A stretch of 64,000 nucleotides of DNA, taken from contig CP141138.1 of the NCBI GenBank assembly GCA_035236585.1, positions 31,197,437 to 31,261,436 on the forward strand. Reading direction: 5' to 3'. The position numbers and the translations under genes are program-made. The stretch is from Warburgia ugandensis (Eukaryota > Streptophyta > Magnoliopsida > Canellales > Canellaceae). Positions 60,269 through 64,000 of this stretch are shown one piece after another (position 1 is the stretch's first letter; every line of letters starts with the position of its first letter). The notes under the pieces are model-generated. The model saw only the letters and a program-made list of their open reading frames with translations. It searched no databases and was not told where the DNA came from.

Positions 60269-62901
60269 TGTCTAATTTTTGCATAAAAAACCTCCCAATT
60301 AGATTCCCAAGTGTTACAAGTTATAGGGATAAATTAGGGTTTTTAGACCAAAATTCATAACACATGCATTTTTGACCTAATGATTGGAAATTCTAATATT
60401 TTGTAGGTCTAGAGGCTAACTGAGGTAAGTTTATGATTAATTTTATATTTTAGGATTTACTTAGACTTTTAACTTTTTATAGGAAGCTAGATGATGATCC
60501 ATGGCTGAGATCGATCGAGATGAAGATTGAAGATCAAGTCAAAACCTAAGAATCATGAATCCAACATGATATCAAGGATGAAGATCATCTTTAGGACAAG
60601 TAATGGATATGAATAAAGGAGATAAAGGTGGCTAAAGTGGGCCAACGAAGTAAGCTATGCATTTCCACCACCTTTGCAAGTGAGCCATTCAAGCCACCTT
60701 AGCTATATAAGCCATGAGAGAAGGTGACAAGCTAAGGAATTCAAGCCACTCAAGCCAAGATATGTTGCCATAATGCCAAACTAAGAGAGCCATCTCAGCC
60801 AAGCATGAAGCTGAGCCAATGGAGCTCTCAAAGTTAGCTATCAAAGCCATTAAGCTAAGCGAGATGGCAATCTAGGATTGGAGAAAAATCAAGAGAATTA
60901 TCCATAAGATTATAAGGGATATTTTTAAGAGAATTAATAAAAAAATTATTTGGATAAGTTAGCATGTGGACCAATAGGATGAGACCCTTCTATTTTTCAT
61001 GTTTTTTCATTATTTTCCCACCTTTTTCTCACTTTCCACCTCACCACCAAATAGCACTACGAATTTGACGTTCCATTCAAGAGTCGTACCATTTGAAGAC
61101 TCCTACACCTTCCTAATCTCCCATCCCAACCACCCAATCAATCCCCACATCTTAGAAATCACTTAGCCAATAAAATTTTCCCACCTTACCTAACTTTCCT
61201 ATCCTTTTCCTACCCATCACTTTCCTCCCACTTTCCCCTCTCTTACCTACCTTATCCTATCACCCAATTTCCTATTTTGAAGGTTCTCAATGATTTTTGA
61301 ATGGGGGAGATGCCTACCTTAAAAAAATGGAGTCTCCCCACCTTAAGACAGTAGCCCACTTTGTTTCCTTTTTGCTAAAAACCCTAGGTAGCCCTCTGCA
61401 CCTAATCTTAGCCATCTGTTCCTAGTCTTATTTCATCCCCACACTACCTTCACTCGGAGCTGCCATAGAAAACTTAGGAAACAACATACAAAAATCCAAA
61501 AGGATTCAAACAAGAGAAGAATTGGGAAGAAGAAAAAGAACGCCTCCTCCAAAGTGAGGAGTTGTCCTCTTCTTCCACCTCTCCTCCTACCTTTTTGCTT
61601 TAACAATTCTTCTCCTTTGTGTGTTTCTTTTCTTTCCAAATTGGGGCTGCATCTTCTCCAAGTTTTCCACACCTAGCTTTGGTCTTTTAATTCTTCTTTG
61701 AAAGGTTGGTTGGTTCCCTTTTAATTTTTCTTTTCTTTGCTTGAACTTTACTTCCATTGTTGTTAGTTAACGCTTTTCAATTCTACTATTCTTATTTTCT
61801 TATTGATTAAGATCCAAGGTGGCTTTCCTCTTGAAGTGACAGCTAAGAGAAGTCACCTTGAATATAATCCTTGTCCTTGCTTTTCATTGCCTTTAGATCT
61901 CCTTAGGTTTCATTGAAATCCCATCTTGTGTTTCTTAATTTCTTAAAGTTTACCTTTAGTTTCTAGTGGAATTTTCCCTTGATGTAAGCATGCTTATTCA
62001 TGTTTGAGTATTGGAACAATTAAAGAAGGATTTGCTTGTAGTTGTGGGTTAATTAAGATCAAGTAGAATTAACTGTAATAAAATTTAAGTTTTAGATTTG
62101 GATTATACGTATTTTAGGGCCTATGTTGATGAATGTTAATGTAATTCAATGAAGTTTACTGGAGTTTTGAGTTCCTATTTGTGTCCACCAGTTAATAGTT
62201 TACATTCGTGGATATTTGCTTACAATAGAATTGATTAATTCAATGTTTTACATGTTCTATTGAGTGAATAATTCAACTATTATTCTACTGTTGTTTGTTT
62301 AATTTTCAGCACCAGGCACTTTATGTTCACTTGATTTTTCAAGAACTAGTTGCATGGTTAAGGTTTTCAAAGTAGTGGTTTAGATCCATTCCTACCCAAT
62401 GAATCATGTTTACCATTCCCTGTTCACACATATGATACTTGGGTAGTTGTCATTTCTTTGATTGATTTGTAATTGCTTTCATTAGTTTTATTGTTTACTT
62501 GTTGTTTAGATTCCATCATTTGCATCTTACTTTATTGTATAATTTCTTAGTTTAGGAAAGTCAAAGGTTTTAGTTGCCAAAGTTCATGTTTAGAAAGTTT
62601 AATGAATTTGTTGCTTAGTTTCATTTTTAGAAAGTTTTTAATTTAGGAAAGTTCTTATGTTAGGAAAGTTTTACATGTAGAAAGTGGATGTTTTAGGAAA
62701 GTTTTTAATTTTAGCATGTTTCTAGTTTTTGCATATTTTTCATTTTCATGTGTTAATTTCCATTCTTAGTGTAGGAAAAATCTCTTAAAATTGGCTAGGT
62801 TAGATAATTTAAAGTAGGGGCCACTAGTACCACATTTATTTGATTCCTCGTGGGATCAACCTCCTCATTTCAAAATACTACGACTGATTTGGGTGCTTGC
62901 A
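60269..62901 (+). repeat. 5' LTR of element E (about 2.63 kb)
   Basis: It runs from TGTCTAATTTTTGCATAAAA to GGTGCTTGCA. Its early region aligns with B and G (AATTCATAACACATGCATTT, then CTAATATTTTGTAGG). A pyrimidine-rich tract at 60990-61640 matches that of the A LTR in position. Confidence 0.75.
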
Positions 62902-62930
62902 TGTTTAATTTTAAAATCACAATAAGTTTT

Positions 62931-62948
62931 TGGTGCCATTGCCGAGGA
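62931..62948 (+). promoter_or_regulatory. Primer-binding site of element E (tRNA-Asp type)
   Basis: TGGTGCCATTGCCGAGGA is the closest match in the window to TGGCGCCGTTGCCGGGGA, and it stands 29 bases after the LTR end. Confidence 0.85.
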
Positions 62949-64000
62949 CTCAATATTTTTTATAGTGGGCCATACCTTAGATTATTTACCTCTAGTCTAG
63001 GTTTAGGGTGTGTTAGTTTAGTATTTTCATCATTTTTGCATTTATTATTATTTTCCTCATATTGACAGAATTGTTTAAATTTTTGTGCAAGGGAAACTAG
63101 CAAAGGAACAATAGTGATCCTATGGGTCATGGCTTCATAAAAATATATTAGGATTTTAGTGCTTTCCTAGATTAGGATTTGAGTGAAACTTATAGTGAGA
63201 CCTGTTGTAATTTTGATTTCAATTTTAATGTGTTGTAATAATGCAGGATAAGTGTGGGCTATGGTGGCCCACATTTGATCATCATCAGACTCCTCACTAT
63301 GAGCAATCCTCACCCAAATTTAAATTTCTAGGATAAAGTGCATTTAGTGTAGAATTGAATTTGAGATGGCAGTATAATTCATATAGATTAGGGTCATGAA
63401 TTGATAACTGTTGTATAATACTTAGGATTGTTGCATTAGTTCAAGCATCTATTTAATAATAGTTAGCTTGAGTTTGGCTATAACCAATGCATAGGCTGCA
63501 TGGTCATAGGGTCTCATCTATTAAGGTGCCTGACCCCTTGTTAAGTAGCACATAGTTAAGCATTAGTCTGCTTTTATTTTGCATTGCATGCTTACAACTT
63601 TATGGTGGAATGGAATTTAATGTTAGTAAGGGCCCCACAAGAACCCTTATAAGAAAAGTGCTGGATTTAATCACAAGCTACTTGGCTCACCTAGGAATTA
63701 ATCAACATCATTGCATATTGCGATCCCACCCATTGAACGTTAATTTAAAATCAAGTAGAAAGAGACTTAGGGTACCGAGCTCATAGAACCCTTTTAGAAG
63801 GATTTGATCTATTGTCACTCCAGTGGCTTCTAAGTACAGTGGTTATAGTGGGTGTCTTAAAATCCAAGTAATTTTCCCACCTCATCCATTAACGTCACTT
63901 GAGGTCTAAACACCTCCTAACATGAGGATTGTATTAACCACTTTAGACTAAAACCCAACTGGTAAGCAAAAGTCAAATATGGATAAAAGGAGGATGAGTC

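Larger units (their letters stand above)
60269..64000 (+). mobile_element. Element E: Athila-like retrotransposon, 5' LTR and leader, runs off the window
   Basis: The LTR (60269-62901) is followed by a tRNA-Asp-type primer site and at least 1 kb of leader, which aligns with the leaders of B (40100-41340) and G. The LTR start lies in the D integrase coding region, so E entered D. No gag is reached before the window ends, so its state beyond the edge is unknown. Confidence 0.8.

Noticed and set aside
61433-61672. Minus-strand frame with a hydrophobic tail in the E LTR
   Set aside because: Shadow of an LTR pyrimidine-rich tract.

Overview
The window is flowering-plant nuclear DNA, AT-rich and made almost wholly of decayed, nested transposable elements. 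The evidence is: (i) Ty3/gypsy elements of two plant lineages, Athila-like (primer-binding site like the 3' end of tRNA-Asp, aspartic protease core DLGAS, long leader, long 3' region) and Tekay/Del-like chromoviruses (primer site TATCAGAGC, long LTRs beginning TGTAATG); (ii) a full-length Au-type plant SINE; (iii) a 5'-truncated plant LINE; (iv) fragments of two plant nuclear genes with introns. The species cannot be fixed from what is seen. No intact host gene, tRNA, rRNA or CRISPR array was found.

Layout. 1-327 is the right end of an Athila-like LTR. 345-1665 is an LTR-like or promoter-like stretch of uncertain class. 1666-7330 is low-repeat intergenic DNA with short tandem repeats, a 96-bp (GA)n tract and, at its end, the head of an Au SINE. 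7330-9963 and 18091-21155 are two halves of one chromovirus (F), split by a younger chromovirus-like element (C, 9964-18090) that still has both LTRs, a primer site, a polypurine tract and near-matching 5-bp target duplications. 21180-21590 is a minus-strand Athila pol scrap.

21591-24350 is the only clearly host-derived island. On the minus strand it holds the front of a plastid NAD(P)-binding Rossmann protein gene (At1g32220-like), followed by the last exons of a VIK-type (VH1-interacting, Raf-like) kinase gene. Both are pseudogenes, both are truncated where they face each other, and introns are kept.

24351-31970 is a minus-strand Athila element (G). It carries a 261-bp LINE insertion and a 178-bp Au SINE insertion, each with perfect target duplications, and a 351-bp tandem duplication in its leader. 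31971-37342 is Athila element A, ending in a 1.9-kb LTR. 37350-38110 is a second copy of part of the F LTR. 38111 to about 46830 is Athila element B (5' LTR, leader, gag, pol, start of the 3' region). It is followed by a 1.1-kb array of about 17 copies of a 65-bp unit. 48158-51348 is a minus-strand solo LTR of the C family with a perfect TTAAT target duplication. 51349-53640 is unresolved LTR-like DNA leading into chromovirus H (to about 56175), which abuts Athila element D (56176-60268). The 5' LTR of Athila element E (60269 onward) lies in the D integrase region, and E runs off the right edge.

All virus-like elements here are treated as fossils; every one that can be judged is broken. Coordinates of element edges are good to a base where target duplications exist (C, the solo LTR, SINE, LINE) and to roughly 10-50 bases elsewhere. 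Identities and ages are by-eye estimates.
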